Of a stretch of 43,981 nt of DNA, positions 33,097 to 42,305 are shown in pieces. The stretch is from NCBI GenBank assembly GCA_964506325.1, contig CAZDLO010000021.1:1-43981 (forward strand). The letters run 5' to 3'. The DNA is from CAINVV01 sp964506325. Lineage in GTDB: Bacteria; Bacteroidota; Bacteroidia; Bacteroidales; Prolixibacteraceae. The position numbers were made by a program, and so were the translations under genes. Numbering within the stretch: the first letter of the stretch is position 1; the number at the start of each line of letters is the position of its first letter. Below the pieces are notes generated by a model. The model saw nothing but the letters and a program-made list of their open reading frames with translations. It was not told where the DNA came from and made no database searches.

Positions 33097-35238
33097 CTAA
33101 AAATCCTTTACCAGGTCTTCCCATTTTACATTCCATTTCCCGTCTTTGGGAAAACCAGGATTCTGAACGCCGCATCCCTCCCATCCGGCACACATCAGTG
33201 CGACTGCCTTTAACAGTCCACCGTTGCCGGGAAGGTAAATTTTAAGCCGCGGTCCCTGGTAATTATGCCCGTTTCTCAGGTACGTGTTTTTTTGTACGTT
33301 CATCAGGAGAGCATTCAAAGCAATTTCGGGCTCGATGAGCCTGGTGGCGCACATGGCAACCATCGGGTAGTCCCATCCCCATGTTGTTGGCCAGTTCCAC
33401 TTTTGCATCACCACTTTCAGGGTATTACGCATGATTTCCGGATCAATCTTATCCCAGGCAGGCAGAACTCCCAAAGCACCCAATACCGAGGGGTGATCCC
33501 TCATGTCAAGCGGATTGGTGTACGACTCAGGGCCATTGGCAATGCCCGGGTACAATCCGTCGACCTGCACCGGTGTGGCGAGTTGGGAAGCTACCTTATT
33601 CCATTTCTCATGGACGGGCATCTTCAACCGTTTCTGCCACTCCATGGCAATTACCAGTCCCCAGTGCCAGTACGACAACTCAAAGGGAGGGTTCATGGAA
33701 GTCTCCTTTTTCCAGTGTTCCTGTGCGGGAATAAGCGGTGGCATTAGATTGAAGGTTTTCCCTTCAGCATCAGGGACCGCAAAATCCGCCATAAAATCGG
33801 CAGTGGCAAAAATCAGATCCTTGTATTTATTCAATACCTCCCGGGTTGGGTTGCTTTGGTACAATTGCTCGGCCATGTAAATCAGGTGAGGCTGCTGCCA
33901 AATGAGAAAGCTGCCAACACTGGACGGACTGTTTTGTCCTTCAGGGCCAACCATTTTTGGCCAGCGGACTCCCCTGAAGCCCTGTGATGCGGCCGTCTCG
34001 AGCGACTTATTGTAAATTGTGCGATACCAGTCCAGCTGCTTTAGGAGGTATTCAGGATGGTTCCAGCTGGCAAAATGTGCGCTGTGCCACCAATGCATCT
34101 CCAGGTGAAATTTCCCATACCAGCTGTTGAAAACCAGTCCGGTCTCCTGCGGGGGCAATGATCCGGAATTCTGAATTTTAGTCAGGTATTGTGAAAGTAC
34201 AACACGTCTTTCAAGTTCAGGGGCACGTTGGTCTGTACAAGCTGAGAAATCAACAATTCCACCTGTTTCCCAGAATCTTTTCCAGCTTTCAACATTATTT
34301 TTTTCTGTCTCAACAAATGACGGCAACAATCCCTTTTTCTTGTCCGGAGAAAACAGGCAACTGAATTCGAGCGAATTACCTCCATCGGATGATAAAACGA
34401 ATTTGTGCCTGTCGCTCTCTTCCAGTTTTGCACCCTGGTTCCAGGAAAGGTTCACCACGTAATGATCATTATCCAGAGTCCGCAATATATCTGCAGAATG
34501 GTTGTCAATTTTTTGAAGTTCCGACCGATGTTTTTCCGGAGATAAAAAATCGTAACCGGAGTGGGTATGTTGCGGTACCGCAAACGGGAAAAACCATTCC
34601 ACCGCAAGTCTGCCCGATTTTACCAAGGGCGAACTAATCCTGGCTGAAACAAGGTCTTTCTGCTGGTGGCAGAACACCTCCACCTTTACAGGATTGCCTT
34701 CCACAAGAAACTCGCTGCTGATGCGCCCTTCCCACAAATTCAAGGTGTGCCTGGGATTTTGTATGTCAGCGATCTTAACCTCTGAACCGTCCGCCTTTTT
34801 CAGTTTCAGCCTGATAATGCCCAGTTGCAGACGATGGGGATTTTCCCTGAAATAGTTGGCAGCACGCGCATCCCGGCCGTTTCCGCCGTACTGGACCAGG
34901 TAGGGTACCTTCCTTCCCACGTAGTCAACAAAATTGGTACACTCGGAAAGTTGGAAATTTTCTGTATTGGGAAACGAATGCCATCCCCAGTTGGATTGTG
35001 TCCCAAGCGTCACCCCGTTCTCATATTCACGATAAAAGGTCTGCAGTCCGGTGATATCGGTAGTAAAGGCAAATTCTCCATTCCCCACCGAAAGGGTTGC
35101 CATGGTGTCAGGATTGCTTACCACAACATTATTTCTCATTACTACCGCCCTGCGGTCAATTTTCATTCCTTTTTCAGCTGCGATGCCGTCGAAGATGGCA
35201 AGTAACAGCAACAGAACAATCATTCTTTTTGGTTGCAT
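33097..35238 (-). CDS. Secreted six-hairpin glycosidase, clan GH-L-like
   Basis: The 713-residue protein has a signal peptide (MIVLLLLLAIFDGIAA). The N-terminal half is a beta-sandwich with MATLSVGNGEFAFTTDITGLQTF, as in GH65/GH95-type proteins. The second half, from about residue 350, is an (alpha/alpha)6 barrel with LVFNSWYGKFHLEMHWWHSAHFASW, VRWPKMVGPEGQNSPSS and MQKWNWPTTWGWDYPM. A glutamate near the WPKMVGPEG motif is a candidate general acid by analogy with clan GH-L. I cannot give a numbered family. It is 12 bases downstream of the GH106-like gene and probably works with it on a rhamnose- or fucose-containing glycan; that pairing is inference. Confidence 0.85.
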   Translation of the reverse strand: MQPKRMIVLLLLLAIFDGIAAEKGMKIDRRAVVMRNNVVVSNPDTMATLSVGNGEFAFTTDITGLQTFYREYENGVTLGTQSNWGWHSFPNTENFQLSECTNFVDYVGRKVPYLVQYGGNGRDARAANYFRENPHRLQLGIIRLKLKKADGSEVKIADIQNPRHTLNLWEGRISSEFLVEGNPVKVEVFCHQQKDLVSARISSPLVKSGRLAVEWFFPFAVPQHTHSGYDFLSPEKHRSELQKIDNHSADILRTLDNDHYVVNLSWNQGAKLEESDRHKFVLSSDGGNSLEFSCLFSPDKKKGLLPSFVETEKNNVESWKRFWETGGIVDFSACTDQRAPELERRVVLSQYLTKIQNSGSLPPQETGLVFNSWYGKFHLEMHWWHSAHFASWNHPEYLLKQLDWYRTIYNKSLETAASQGFRGVRWPKMVGPEGQNSPSSVGSFLIWQQPHLIYMAEQLYQSNPTREVLNKYKDLIFATADFMADFAVPDAEGKTFNLMPPLIPAQEHWKKETSMNPPFELSYWHWGLVIAMEWQKRLKMPVHEKWNKVASQLATPVQVDGLYPGIANGPESYTNPLDMRDHPSVLGALGVLPAWDKIDPEIMRNTLKVVMQKWNWPTTWGWDYPMVAMCATRLIEPEIALNALLMNVQKNTYLRNGHNYQGPRLKIYLPGNGGLLKAVALMCAGWEGCGVQNPGFPKDGKWNVKWEDLVKDF

Positions 35239-35250
35239 AGCTTCAATTCC

Positions 35251-38058
35251 TTAGTTTAATTGCAAAGGTATTATTCTTACAGGACCCAGAAGGCCGGAGA
35301 GCATCGGTTTCCAGTTAGATGCATCGAAGGGCTTATATTCAATGTTCACGAAGTTGATTTCGTGGTAATTGCGCCATTGAATTTTTTCCAGGTCCATTTG
35401 ACGGATACGGTTGGCCATCAGGTTACAAACTTCAATTTCGATCGTATTTTTTCCGGGCTTCAGTAATTTCCCGATTTTGGCGGTAAATGGGATGCTCCAG
35501 AGAATGCCGGCCTCCCTTCCGTTTATCTTTACTTTGGCGCTTTCGCAAACTTTTCCCAGGTCTAGCATATATTCTTCTGCCAAATCGCCCTGTAAATCAA
35601 CTGTCGTTGAGTACCTTGCTGATCCGGAAAAACTACCTGCAGTTGCATCGGTCAGTTCTGTCCAGGATACCAGCTGCTGAAGTTCGGTCGTCTTTGGAAG
35701 GGGGGAACCACCTACCGTAAACTCAAGTTTCCAGGGACCTTTCACTTCAACCGGAGTGAGTGCTTGTTCTGTATAATTCCATTTTTTACCCTTCACAATA
35801 TTTTGGGAGACCAGTACGAACATGGCCTCTCCAGGGCGCATCTGAACCCTGACTTTGAGTATTCCCCGATCCATTCGTATTTGTGCCACCCCTGTTTCCC
35901 CGGTCTGCGGATCGAGCATCACACATTGGATGCCACCCTGGTTAAATGGAAGAAAGTCATCAACTGTTGTTGCCGTATGGTTGACCAGGTAGTAATAAAC
36001 CCCTGGTTCACCTATTCTCCGGAGGTATTTAAGACCGGAATCAACAAGTTTTTCGGGGAAAATCCTTTTCAATTCAAGGGCCGACTGGAGCTGATCGGCT
36101 AAAAAGATCTCGCCCTTCCCCGTTTTTGCTGCTTTAACTTCACCGGTAATATCAGCAAAATGAATCGATTTCACCAGGTCGTCCTTTTGCTGCCTTAATG
36201 TTTCCAGGCTATTCAATCCAGGAACATCTGCAGGAATTTGCTGAAATATCACTTTTGCACCCATACTGGCCAGCTCTTTCAAACGAATAAGTGTTTTAAC
36301 AGGCATAAATTTGCTTGACGGAACTATCAGCGTTCGGTATGAACTCCCGGCTTTGGTATAAATTAAGCCATCCCGTACAGAAACATTGCCAAGAAGGTTA
36401 TCCGACACGAAATCAAGCGAATACCCCTGCTGTATCAACTCTTTAACATCCTTGCAGAATGGAGAAGGATACAACCATTTGTCGATCGAATGGATGGTTA
36501 GCATAATATCCGAAGTTTCACTGGTCATCCATACATCATATACCGGCCAGTAAACCAGCAGGTCGTTGCTCGGAAGGCCATCCTGAAGCACAGACTGACA
36601 ACGGGTTATATATTCATTAAGACCACGGATGTGTGGCCAGAAGCTGTTTGACGGGGAGAAATTTACAGAGGCGTAGAAAAGCCATCCGGGCCATCCTGCT
36701 TCGGTGGGAGAATAGGCTGTCCCATGATAAAAAACATGGTTCACTCCCGAAAGAAATGCTTGCTCTACTTCGGGTTTGCACTGTGACAGGGAGACCCTGA
36801 AATGTTCGGCCAGCCAGGTAAAGGTTTCACTGGAAGTCAGCTTTTTGCCGGCAACATTGGCTGCAGAGGAGGCGAATTTCAGCATCACCGGATCAGGATC
36901 CACATTGCGGATGTCGGAACTGTCACGTCGGAGTCCGGGAATGAAGAACTGGCTATTGCCAAATGTCTCACATTCCGGAATATCCACTGCGGCATACAAA
37001 TCCAGCAAATTTCCCGGCGAACCATGAGCCTGGTTGCGTGTCATACTTCCTTGGTTGTGGGCCCATCCGGTCCACACCCTTGTGAAATTATCGAGCAGCA
37101 GATCTGAGATCGTTTCGCGGTAATCACATTGTACCCTTCGTGAAATATCAGTGGATGGTTTTTTTTCGGAGAGTTCACGCAGGTAAGGCTGCAATTTGTA
37201 TCCCCTCCTTTTGAGGAATTCGTCGAAAACGGAGGAGGTCCAGTTGGTACCGTATACCTCATAACTGTCGTTGAAGAAATTACGGACACCATGGTTTGAT
37301 TGTTGAAAAGCTGAATCAAATCGGGCCAGGTAGGCACGAAGTGCATCCTTTGAAAAATGATCCAGTGTTAACCCCTCCCCGCCCGGGGCTGCCCGCTTTA
37401 CCTTTTGGAGGGTTTTGCCGCAGAAAGCAGCATAAATCTCCCAACTCCCATTTCCGGCGACCCAGTTCAGGTTTCCTTCCAGATTGGTCATTGGAATAAG
37501 GTCCATGACCTCACCAGCAGAGCCATATGCGGTTAAAGCCTGCAGTGTTGCTCCTGCATCTTTTTGTTTTTGATCTGATGGAACAATTCTATCCGTCAGC
37601 TTTTGACCGGATTCCAGTGAGTATTTTTGAACAATCAGTTTGGAAGCTGCTTGCCCGCGACCAATCTGCGGGCCTCCGAAAGGCCATCCGGTTCCGGTAT
37701 TCATATCTATTCCCATTCCGTTCTTCCTGGCCTCCAGAACAGACAGGTCAAGCATCTTCATCCACTCCGGTGAAAGAAAGGGGAGGTATTTCCCTTCAAA
37801 ACCTACCGCTCCATAAATCGGGGTAATCTCGAGGCCTCCAAATCCGGCTTTGCCATATTCTGCCATCAGGCTGGAGAGATTGGGGCCATCTACCGCACTT
37901 CCCATCCACCACCAGCGGCTCCAGGGCCTGGTCTCACTCTTGATTTCAGGCCAGAAGGCATTAGATTTCTGTTGCTGACTTTTGCAGGGGGTTACCACCA
38001 GACCCAGGAGGATCAGAATAATACCAGGCAAAAAATGCTTTCTCAGATTTGCTGACAT
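35251..38058 (-). CDS. GH106-family alpha-L-rhamnosidase-like protein
   Basis: The 935-residue protein is exported (signal ending near VTPCKSQ; the cysteine lacks a normal lipobox). It starts its mature part with the GH106 hallmark TRPWSRWWWMGSAVD, then GFGGLEITPIYG and GMGIDMNTGTGWPFGGP. The middle part contains the SSETFTWLAEHF segment, with a glutamate candidate for catalysis. The C-terminal 150 residues form a jelly-roll carbohydrate-binding region (SARYSTTVDL, KVKINGREAGILWSIPF, NTIEIEVCNLMANRIRQMD). GH106 enzymes remove alpha-L-rhamnose from pectin, ulvan or arabinogalactan side chains. The GH-L-like gene follows after 12 bases. A gap of 219 bases with a terminator-like hairpin separates it from the upstream SSS symporter gene. 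Confidence 0.9.
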   Translation of the reverse strand: MSANLRKHFLPGIILILLGLVVTPCKSQQQKSNAFWPEIKSETRPWSRWWWMGSAVDGPNLSSLMAEYGKAGFGGLEITPIYGAVGFEGKYLPFLSPEWMKMLDLSVLEARKNGMGIDMNTGTGWPFGGPQIGRGQAASKLIVQKYSLESGQKLTDRIVPSDQKQKDAGATLQALTAYGSAGEVMDLIPMTNLEGNLNWVAGNGSWEIYAAFCGKTLQKVKRAAPGGEGLTLDHFSKDALRAYLARFDSAFQQSNHGVRNFFNDSYEVYGTNWTSSVFDEFLKRRGYKLQPYLRELSEKKPSTDISRRVQCDYRETISDLLLDNFTRVWTGWAHNQGSMTRNQAHGSPGNLLDLYAAVDIPECETFGNSQFFIPGLRRDSSDIRNVDPDPVMLKFASSAANVAGKKLTSSETFTWLAEHFRVSLSQCKPEVEQAFLSGVNHVFYHGTAYSPTEAGWPGWLFYASVNFSPSNSFWPHIRGLNEYITRCQSVLQDGLPSNDLLVYWPVYDVWMTSETSDIMLTIHSIDKWLYPSPFCKDVKELIQQGYSLDFVSDNLLGNVSVRDGLIYTKAGSSYRTLIVPSSKFMPVKTLIRLKELASMGAKVIFQQIPADVPGLNSLETLRQQKDDLVKSIHFADITGEVKAAKTGKGEIFLADQLQSALELKRIFPEKLVDSGLKYLRRIGEPGVYYYLVNHTATTVDDFLPFNQGGIQCVMLDPQTGETGVAQIRMDRGILKVRVQMRPGEAMFVLVSQNIVKGKKWNYTEQALTPVEVKGPWKLEFTVGGSPLPKTTELQQLVSWTELTDATAGSFSGSARYSTTVDLQGDLAEEYMLDLGKVCESAKVKINGREAGILWSIPFTAKIGKLLKPGKNTIEIEVCNLMANRIRQMDLEKIQWRNYHEINFVNIEYKPFDASNWKPMLSGLLGPVRIIPLQLN

Positions 38059-38213
38059 GGAATGACTGAATATGGGAGGGTGAAAATTTTATAATCCTAA
38101 ATTACTATTTTTCTACTGCTTAGCCAATGAAATAAAAGTGTAATAACCTGGTATTCATGCCTCCTTAACAAAACTCCAAAACAAATCTCATCTCAAGTAG
38201 GAATATTAATAAG

Positions 38214-38254
38214 ACAACCCCTTGCTGCAAGCGAAGCTGGCCACAAGGGGTTGT
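38214..38254 (-). terminator. Terminator-like hairpin after the SSS symporter gene
   Basis: An 11-bp perfect stem (ACAACCCCTTG at 38214-38224 with 38244-38254) lies 23 bases beyond the symporter stop, in the direction of minus-strand transcription. A moderately T-rich tract (TCTTATTAAT) follows. It probably separates the epimerase-DHS-symporter unit from the GH106-led unit. Confidence 0.6.
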
Positions 38255-38277
38255 TGATTTATATTTCCAGATCACTC

Positions 38278-39891
38278 TCAGCTCAACCAGATGTACAGGA
38301 AGAGTGTAATCAATGAAAGAACGGTCAGATGCAGCCTCCAGTCGGTGATTCCTTCAAATTTTGCTATTCCGTTGGAATAGTTGATAGTAGTTTTCTCCAG
38401 TTTTTCAGGCGATGTCTTCTCTGTGAAAGCAGATACAGCAAACAGAACACCTGTAATAAAAATCTCAGCCCAAAGACCACGAAGTCCAAAATTCAATGTA
38501 AGCTTATGGTGAAGAATAGGGAAGAGTTGTTTCCCTGCATCGGCTCCTATCAATTGATCAATTACAAAGATTGTTGCCAGCACAATACCCACCATAACAG
38601 AGACAATTGCGCCCTTCATGGTTACCTTTTTGCTTATGATACCAAAGAAAATGGCAGGGAAAACAGGGATCACCAGGTAGGCTGAAATGGTCTGCAGATA
38701 TTTATACAGGCCTTCCTCATTCTTATATACCAGGTAGGCAGCCCCAATTCCAAGAATTGTCACAAGTACGATCACATATCGTCCAAGTTTTACCTGCTTG
38801 CGTTCTGACATATCAGGCTTAAATTCCAGAATGAAATCACGGACCACAAGGGTTGACACTGAATTAAGTACGGCAATAAGGGAGGTCACCAAAGCAGCCA
38901 TCAGGGAGGCTAGCAACAACCCCCTCAATCCGGTGGGGAGAAGTTTGTTCAACAACAAAACGAAAGTCTGCTTGGTTTCATCTCCCTGTAGTTCATTTGG
39001 GTACAATGCGAATGCTATTACACCCGGAAGGGCAAAAATGAATATAGGAAACAACTTCAAAAAAGTTGCAAACATGGCCCCCCACCTGGCATTCTTCAGA
39101 TCGGGTGCAGATAAGGCACGCTGAACATTGACCTGATCAATTCCCCAGTAAAAAATCCCTGCGTAAAATGCTGTGGCGAAAATACCCCAGAATGGATAAA
39201 CCGGATCATCAATCGGCTTGGAAATCTTCATCATCTCAGGAACTTTTTCCATGAGGCCCTGCCATCCGCCAACCTTTTCAAGGCCAAAATACAGCATTAG
39301 TGACGACCCTAGTAAAATAATGACCACCTGAATCGCATCAGTATATGCCACAGCGGTAAATCCTCCGATGATTGTAAAAACAGCCACTATCGCTCCGATA
39401 TAAAATACAGTGGTCATTACATTCCATCCCAAAATGCTGTTCAGCACCAATGCTCCTGCAAAGAGGGTAAAAGCCAGTTTTGTCATTATGCTGATAATCA
39501 ACATCAAACCGGAAAAGAAGGTCCTGGCCCGACGGTCGTAGCGCAATTCCAGGAATTCCGGAATAGTAAATATCTTATTCTTAATATAATATGGGAATAA
39601 TATGGCACAGGCAAATCCCAGGGTTATGGCTGTGGTCAATTCAACGGATCCTGCAGACAAACCATAGCGGTACGAATCCCCAGATAACCCCACAAGGTGT
39701 TCTGCCCCGATATTTGTGGCAAAAATAGATGCGCCGACTATTGGCCAGGCAATTTTCCTGCCTCCCAGGAAAAAATTGGAACTGTTCTCGCCGGCTTTCT
39801 TGCGGTATGCCATCCACAATCCGAAAGACATACTGCCGATCATCACAAAGGCGAATACAAACCAATCCAGAAAGGATAATGATAAGCTCAT
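38278..39891 (-). CDS. SSS-family Na+/sugar symporter
   Basis: The 537-residue inner-membrane protein has about 14 hydrophobic segments and belongs to the solute:sodium symporter family, in the SGLT-like branch. Motifs include FFLGGRKIAWPIVGASIFATNIGAEHLVGLSG (residues about 41-72), FTIPEFLELRYDRRAR, GGFTAVAYTDAIQVVIILLGS and WGIDQVNVQRALSAPDLKNARWG. Sugar specificity cannot be told from sequence. It lies 43 bases downstream of the deoxyhypusine-synthase-like gene and probably shares its transcript. It would import the sugar released by the secreted GH106-like and GH-L-like enzymes encoded downstream. Confidence 0.93.
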   Translation of the reverse strand: MSLSLSFLDWFVFAFVMIGSMSFGLWMAYRKKAGENSSNFFLGGRKIAWPIVGASIFATNIGAEHLVGLSGDSYRYGLSAGSVELTTAITLGFACAILFPYYIKNKIFTIPEFLELRYDRRARTFFSGLMLIISIMTKLAFTLFAGALVLNSILGWNVMTTVFYIGAIVAVFTIIGGFTAVAYTDAIQVVIILLGSSLMLYFGLEKVGGWQGLMEKVPEMMKISKPIDDPVYPFWGIFATAFYAGIFYWGIDQVNVQRALSAPDLKNARWGAMFATFLKLFPIFIFALPGVIAFALYPNELQGDETKQTFVLLLNKLLPTGLRGLLLASLMAALVTSLIAVLNSVSTLVVRDFILEFKPDMSERKQVKLGRYVIVLVTILGIGAAYLVYKNEEGLYKYLQTISAYLVIPVFPAIFFGIISKKVTMKGAIVSVMVGIVLATIFVIDQLIGADAGKQLFPILHHKLTLNFGLRGLWAEIFITGVLFAVSAFTEKTSPEKLEKTTINYSNGIAKFEGITDWRLHLTVLSLITLFLYIWLS

Positions 39892-39934
39892 GAAAGTTAG
39901 TTTAGTTGTTTGAAAAAGAGACCCTTCAGCGCTC

Positions 39935-40972
39935 TTAAGCCTGAAGTAGTTTAATTAGTTGCTTATAAAGATAGGGAAATGTTTGAATCTGGTTGCCTTC
40001 AATATAAAATCCTTTGCCCCCGTATGCCTGTGGAATCCTGGCTACAATACTTTTCTGATCCCTGAAATAGTACCCAACAGCCGACTCATTGGTCGCATTT
40101 TCAGGCTTGTAAGGCCTCAGATCAAAATTGGCGGTCAGGATATTGTTCGGGGTCAGTTTAACATTCCCCACCATGGAGGCGGCTTTTAGGAAAACCTCAG
40201 GACCTGTTACTGCACTGCCTATATTCAGAATCACTCCTCCCTGCATCAGTTTAGAGACCTCATGGGTATATATCAGGAAATCCCTTCCCGAACATCCACC
40301 TTTGGCACAGCCATCAAACCAGTAATGCTGGTCCAGCACATCAGTGCCAATCCCTACATGAACAGTAAAAGGAACTTTGTGGTTATAGCATGCTGCAGCA
40401 ATGCTCAGTTCCGGATGGGGAAACACAACTTTACCGGGGTCGATTCCCAGGAATTTGGCTACTTCAGCACTGAATGACTCATCGCAAATCATTTTGCCGA
40501 TCGCTTCCCCGAATCCAAGCTTGTCGTGGTTTCCCACACTTAATGCAGCATTGATGAAGTTGAACTCATAGGCCATTCCAAACTCTCCCTTTTCAAGGGC
40601 CTGTGGAACGTATTCACTGGTTTCACCCATTAACGCCAGTTCAAAATCATGAATAGAGGTAGCCCCGTTCCCTGAAATAATGGAAAAGAGCCCCCTGTTA
40701 ATCAAATCCACAAGCAACCTGTTCAAACCGTTTTTGACCAGGTGCCCTCCGGTAAACAACAAGATTGGCTGTCCGGCGGAATGACGTTCGATAATATCTT
40801 TTGCCAGAGATTCAATCTCTTTCCTGACAGTAACTGGCAAATCAATGTCAGCATTCAATACTTCTTCTATTTCCCTGAGATCATGGTATTTTACCTTGTT
40901 GGTTCTTCCCTTAACAGGGTAGGTTTTGATCTGCGCAGGATCAAAAACTTCGTATCTGCCTTTGTATTCCAT
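39935..40972 (-). CDS. Deoxyhypusine-synthase-like protein of unknown function
   Basis: The 345-residue cytoplasmic protein has motifs of the deoxyhypusine synthase superfamily: LLFTGGHLVKNGLNRLLVDL, IISGNGATSIHDFELALMGETSEYV, GKMICDESF, and a C-terminal GGVILNIGSAVTGPEVFLKAASM that corresponds to the NAD-binding part. Bacteria lack eIF5A, and members of this superfamily in bacteria use other substrates or have no known one. A cluster of cysteines and glycines (GCAKGGCSGRDF, residues about 216-227) is distinctive. It lies between an AGE-type epimerase and an SSS symporter, which suggests NAD-dependent chemistry on a sugar or polyol; that is inference. Superfamily placement is moderate. Confidence 0.72.
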   Translation of the reverse strand: MEYKGRYEVFDPAQIKTYPVKGRTNKVKYHDLREIEEVLNADIDLPVTVRKEIESLAKDIIERHSAGQPILLFTGGHLVKNGLNRLLVDLINRGLFSIISGNGATSIHDFELALMGETSEYVPQALEKGEFGMAYEFNFINAALSVGNHDKLGFGEAIGKMICDESFSAEVAKFLGIDPGKVVFPHPELSIAAACYNHKVPFTVHVGIGTDVLDQHYWFDGCAKGGCSGRDFLIYTHEVSKLMQGGVILNIGSAVTGPEVFLKAASMVGNVKLTPNNILTANFDLRPYKPENATNESAVGYYFRDQKSIVARIPQAYGGKGFYIEGNQIQTFPYLYKQLIKLLQA

Positions 40973-41033
40973 CTGTATGTTGTTAATAATTATCGTCTTT
41001 TGAAAGGTTGAGTTAATTTAAATTTACAAAGAG

Positions 41034-42305
41034 CTATGCCTTCTCCGCCAGGATATTCAATCGGCGGATACTCTGTATTGCAGCCCTTACGGTGTGATAA
41101 TTGATCTTCCAGGAATGTCCCATATGTGTCCATATCGGCTCCCCTTTGCGGGAAAGCAATGGAAACCACTCGCCAACGCCCTTGTTGACAACCTTGTCAT
41201 AAACGAACCGGTGCACATTTTTATAGGCATTCCAGTATTTATCCGATTGAAAAAGCCTTACAGCATCCAACAAACCAATCAGCACCTCCGCCTGTTGCCA
41301 GAACTCTTTTTCTTTGTCATATACTCCTCCGGAATGCGGACCTTCAACAAAAACTCCTCCATATTCCGTATCAATACCATTGTCGACAGTATGATCGTAA
41401 ATTATCCTGAACAGTTCCTTGTAATCCTCCGGATTGGCTTTCAGTATTTCGATTGAATGCAAAAGCAGCCATGCAAACTCTGCGTTGTGGCCATAGCATG
41501 TGTTATCTGTTGCATTTCCTTTTTGGCCCTCCTCCGAGAAACGGTCCCAACCCCAGATAATATCAAACTTAATCTGAGGGGCAACGGTCCAGTCCTTGTA
41601 GAACTGTGGTATTCCTGTTTTGTAGACCGGGTGAATGATCTTGTTGATCAAAAGATCAATATCCTCCAGCAGCTTCCTCCGGTGAACTTCCATCCCTGTG
41701 CATTCATACAAGGTTGTAAATGCCTCCATCAGATGCATATGCACATCCAGTGTTTTACGGTCGCCACCCTGGCTGCCGGGCCCGCAAAGTGTCCAGTCGC
41801 GGTGAAACATTTCCCAGTAACCGCCATGCCGTGTATCAGCACAGTATTTCTGCAACAGGTCGAATACCTTCTCAGCATACTCTCGTCCGCGTGGATCCCC
41901 TGTTGCCAAAGTATATTCACTCAGGCAGTAGATGGCAAAACTGTGACCGTAAATAATTTTCTGGTCAATTTTAACATCACCTTTTCGGTTCATCATCCAG
42001 TAAAAACCGCCATGCTGGTTGTCCCACATCTTATTGATAAGAAAATCAACGCCATGACTGGCAAGTGCCGCCAGTTTCCCTTCACCATAACCTGCTCTGT
42101 GAGCAGAGGCAATCGTGTAAATGCACCGGGTCTGGGCTATCAGGGATTTTTCATCTTCCCCTGTATCATTCCCGTTTTTGTCAAAATGAGTAAGAAATCC
42201 TCCATTGACCTCATCTTTCATCCTGGTGGTCCAGAATGGAAGAAGTTCAGTCAGCAAGTGATTTTCTGCCTCCTTTTTAAGAATTAAAATTTCTTCTTTG
42301 TTCAT
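41034..42305 (-). CDS. AGE-family epimerase, cellobiose 2-epimerase-like
   Basis: The 423-residue cytoplasmic protein is an (alpha/alpha)6-barrel enzyme of the N-acylglucosamine 2-epimerase superfamily. Landmarks are WTTRMKDEVNGGFLTHFDKNG, YGHSFAIYCLSEY, RKTLDVHMHLMEAFTTLYE, GHNAEFAWLL, EKEFWQQAEVLIGLLDA and MGHSWKINYHTVRA. The histidines in the YGHSF, GHNAEFAW and GHSWK segments are the expected catalytic-site positions. The pattern is closer to cellobiose/mannobiose 2-epimerases than to renin-binding-protein-type GlcNAc epimerases. It would convert a gluco- to a manno-configured sugar (or the reverse) after import. It is first in the minus-strand unit, and the deoxyhypusine-synthase-like gene follows after 61 bases. 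Confidence 0.9.
   Translation of the reverse strand: MNKEEILILKKEAENHLLTELLPFWTTRMKDEVNGGFLTHFDKNGNDTGEDEKSLIAQTRCIYTIASAHRAGYGEGKLAALASHGVDFLINKMWDNQHGGFYWMMNRKGDVKIDQKIIYGHSFAIYCLSEYTLATGDPRGREYAEKVFDLLQKYCADTRHGGYWEMFHRDWTLCGPGSQGGDRKTLDVHMHLMEAFTTLYECTGMEVHRRKLLEDIDLLINKIIHPVYKTGIPQFYKDWTVAPQIKFDIIWGWDRFSEEGQKGNATDNTCYGHNAEFAWLLLHSIEILKANPEDYKELFRIIYDHTVDNGIDTEYGGVFVEGPHSGGVYDKEKEFWQQAEVLIGLLDAVRLFQSDKYWNAYKNVHRFVYDKVVNKGVGEWFPLLSRKGEPIWTHMGHSWKINYHTVRAAIQSIRRLNILAEKA

Noticed and set aside
41457..42287. 276-codon open frame on the + strand
   Set aside because: It lies wholly antisense to the well-supported AGE epimerase, is rich in Cys/His/Phe and resembles no family.
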